20,463 nucleotides of DNA from positions 1 to 20,463 of IMG/VR virus record IMGVR_UViG_3300043436_003442, one strand, 5' to 3'. Origin of the DNA: a virus. The notes below the pieces were generated by a model. That model did no database searches. It worked only from the letters and a program-made list of their open reading frames with translations, and had not been told where the DNA came from. Made by a program: the position numbers and the translations under genes. Every line of letters starts with the position of its first letter. Position 1 is the stretch's first letter. Below, piece after piece: positions 19,711 to 20,463 of this stretch.

Positions 19711-20075
19711 ACCATCGCCATTTCTTGCGATGCCTTGACCGCCGCAGCGATCTTGGCCAATTGTCGCTCAATCTCTCCGACCGAATCACCTACAACAATG
19801 TCCGCATCGTTTTCGTTTCCTCGCTTGCCTGCCTTGTGGTTGCTGACGCGAAGCTTGATCGACCAATCGCCGCCGATGGCGTCAATCGTCCAGTACCGCG
19901 ACCCGATCGAGCCCGCTTCGCTGTAGCAATCCTCAACACCGTCGATGCTTTTGATTGCTTCGGTTACAGCATCCTCAAGAGCCTTGTCAGCATCGAGAAA
20001 TAACCTGTCCGACAAAAGCAAATGACCGACCAACTCCCAAGCTTCAAGCGTTGCATGGATCATGTTTGCGTTCAT
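19707..20075 (-). CDS. Unknown early protein (122 aa)
   Basis: ATG at 20075 (MNANMIHATLEAWELVGHLL) directly after copy 2 of the 25-bp repeat with GGAGATAG. An alpha-helical N-terminus, a strand-rich centre (GSRYWTIDAIGGDWSIKLRV) and a C-terminal helix (EIERQLAKIAAAVKASQEMA). No motif recognised. Bracketed by the repeat copies, so it may have arrived or been duplicated as a unit. Confidence 0.6.
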   Translation of the reverse strand: MNANMIHATLEAWELVGHLLLSDRLFLDADKALEDAVTEAIKSIDGVEDCYSEAGSIGSRYWTIDAIGGDWSIKLRVSNHKAGKRGNENDADIVVGDSVGEIERQLAKIAAAVKASQEMAMV

Positions 20076-20100
20076 CGTTCTATCTCCAAAAAAGTGTTAA
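20076..20100 (-). repeat. 25-bp leader repeat, copy 2
   Basis: Identical to 19686-19710, 390 bp apart, supplying the ribosome-binding site of the 122-aa gene. Just upstream (20107-20118) is ACCC-TTCG-GGGT, a UUCG-type hairpin in the transcript. Confidence 0.85.
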
Positions 20101-20144
20101 GCCAAGACCCCGAAGGGTTTCGCCGTTCCCGGCTCGTCAGTTGG

Positions 20145-20315
20145 TTAGCGAGCGGTTCGAGCTTCGAGCCACTTTTGAGCACCCTTGAGGGTCTTAAAGT
20201 CTTTGCTCTGAGTGAAGGTCATCGCGGTGTAAGTTCCGTCGGCGTTCTTGAATACGCCTCGGGTTTGCGTCTCGTTGTTCGCGTCTTCGATTTTGATCGT
20301 CGTTGCTTGGCTCAT
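20145..20315 (-). CDS. First gene of the early operon, small unknown protein (56 aa)
   Basis: MSQATTIKIEDANNETQTRG, then a short strand pattern (VFKNADGTYTAMTFTQSKDF) and KTLKGAQKWLEARTAR. ATG at 20315 has GGAGA 8 nt upstream. The 'SKDFKTLKGAQKWL' ending occurs in small phage proteins of unknown role. It is the promoter-proximal gene, so probably strongly expressed early. Confidence 0.6.
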   Translation of the reverse strand: MSQATTIKIEDANNETQTRGVFKNADGTYTAMTFTQSKDFKTLKGAQKWLEARTAR

Positions 20316-20339
20316 CGTCTTAATCTCCGGTTAGTTTCC

Positions 20340-20357
20340 GTCAGCGACGTTGCTGAC
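20340..20357. promoter_or_regulatory. Palindrome at the transcription start (operator or 5' hairpin)
   Basis: GTCAGC-GACGTT-GCTGAC has perfect 6-bp arms and 16 of 18 positions palindromic. It begins about 10 nt after the -10 element, where either a repressor would block transcription or a 5'-end hairpin would stabilise the mRNA. Confidence 0.45.
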
Positions 20358-20366
20358 TACGTGTGT

Positions 20367-20396
20367 ATATTAATCGACCGGCCAAATAAAGGTCAA
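20367..20396 (-). promoter_or_regulatory. Sigma70-like early promoter
   Basis: On the minus strand TTGACC (-35, 5/6) and TAATAT (-10, 4/6) are 18 nt apart, ahead of the first gene of the leftward operon by about 50 nt. An alternative -10 (TATACA) lies slightly downstream. The region right of it (20397-20463) is A/T-rich with GCGTTT/AAACGC arms and no gene. Confidence 0.6.
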
Positions 20397-20463
20397 CAGG
20401 TTTTCGGGAAAAGATCAAGAAGTTTTTTCCGAAAGATGCGTTTCACCAACGAAAACGCAGGGA

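Noticed and set aside
1-20463. CRISPR arrays, insertion sequences, integrase or toxin-antitoxin pair
   Set aside because: No regularly spaced repeats, no transposase or recombinase motifs, and the two ribbon-helix-helix-like genes have no adjacent toxin-like partner.

Overview
The window is a compact, almost purely minus-strand block of a tailed-phage genome (free phage or prophage). Genes run right to left, mostly with 1-14 nt overlaps (ATGA, GTGA, TGATG, TAATG) and recognisable Shine-Dalgarno (SD) sites. No plus-strand gene is convincing. The mix of a LamG-type virion protein, papain-like protease, CarF/Kua-like lipid desaturase, RecE/RecT pair, phage sliding clamp and DnaB helicase fits a Caudoviricetes phage of a Gram-negative or Planctomycetota-like host. 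The host assignment is a guess from gene flavour, not proven. No integrase, capsid, terminase or portal gene lies inside the window.

Right end (20.4-17.5 kb): a sigma70-like promoter with a downstream palindrome starts an early operon of small, mostly unknown proteins. These include a winged-helix candidate, a sigma70-region-4-only protein, a ribbon-helix-helix candidate and three peptides of 29-32 aa that look membrane-inserted. Several gene starts carry duplicated ribosome-binding segments.

Recombination and replication (17.5-6.5 kb): RecE-like exonuclease and RecT annealase come first, then an odd tRNA-like element, an unknown gene flanked by 27-bp direct repeats, an overlapping lipoprotein/coiled-coil gene pair, and a DnaN sliding clamp. 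Next are small unknowns, a double zinc-ribbon protein, a thermonuclease homologue and a DNA methyltransferase whose last five residues are a consensus clamp-binding motif. Two structured RNA/DNA elements flank a 91-aa gene. Then come a replisome-organiser-like gene carrying iteron-like repeats (candidate origin), DnaB helicase, small proteins and RusA resolvase.

Envelope/lysis cassette (6.5-3.0 kb): a second promoter candidate precedes nine or so translationally coupled genes. These are a holin-like protein, several single-pass membrane proteins, a papain-like cysteine peptidase, a membrane-anchored CPPC thioredoxin-fold candidate, a membrane/coiled-coil protein and a plasmanylethanolamine-desaturase-like (CarF/Kua) membrane enzyme. 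This is the most unusual part of the window.

Left end (3.0-0 kb): a small conserved-type phage protein, a virion-protein candidate, a LamG-domain protein, a tail-fibre-like protein, and the start of a further gene running off the window.
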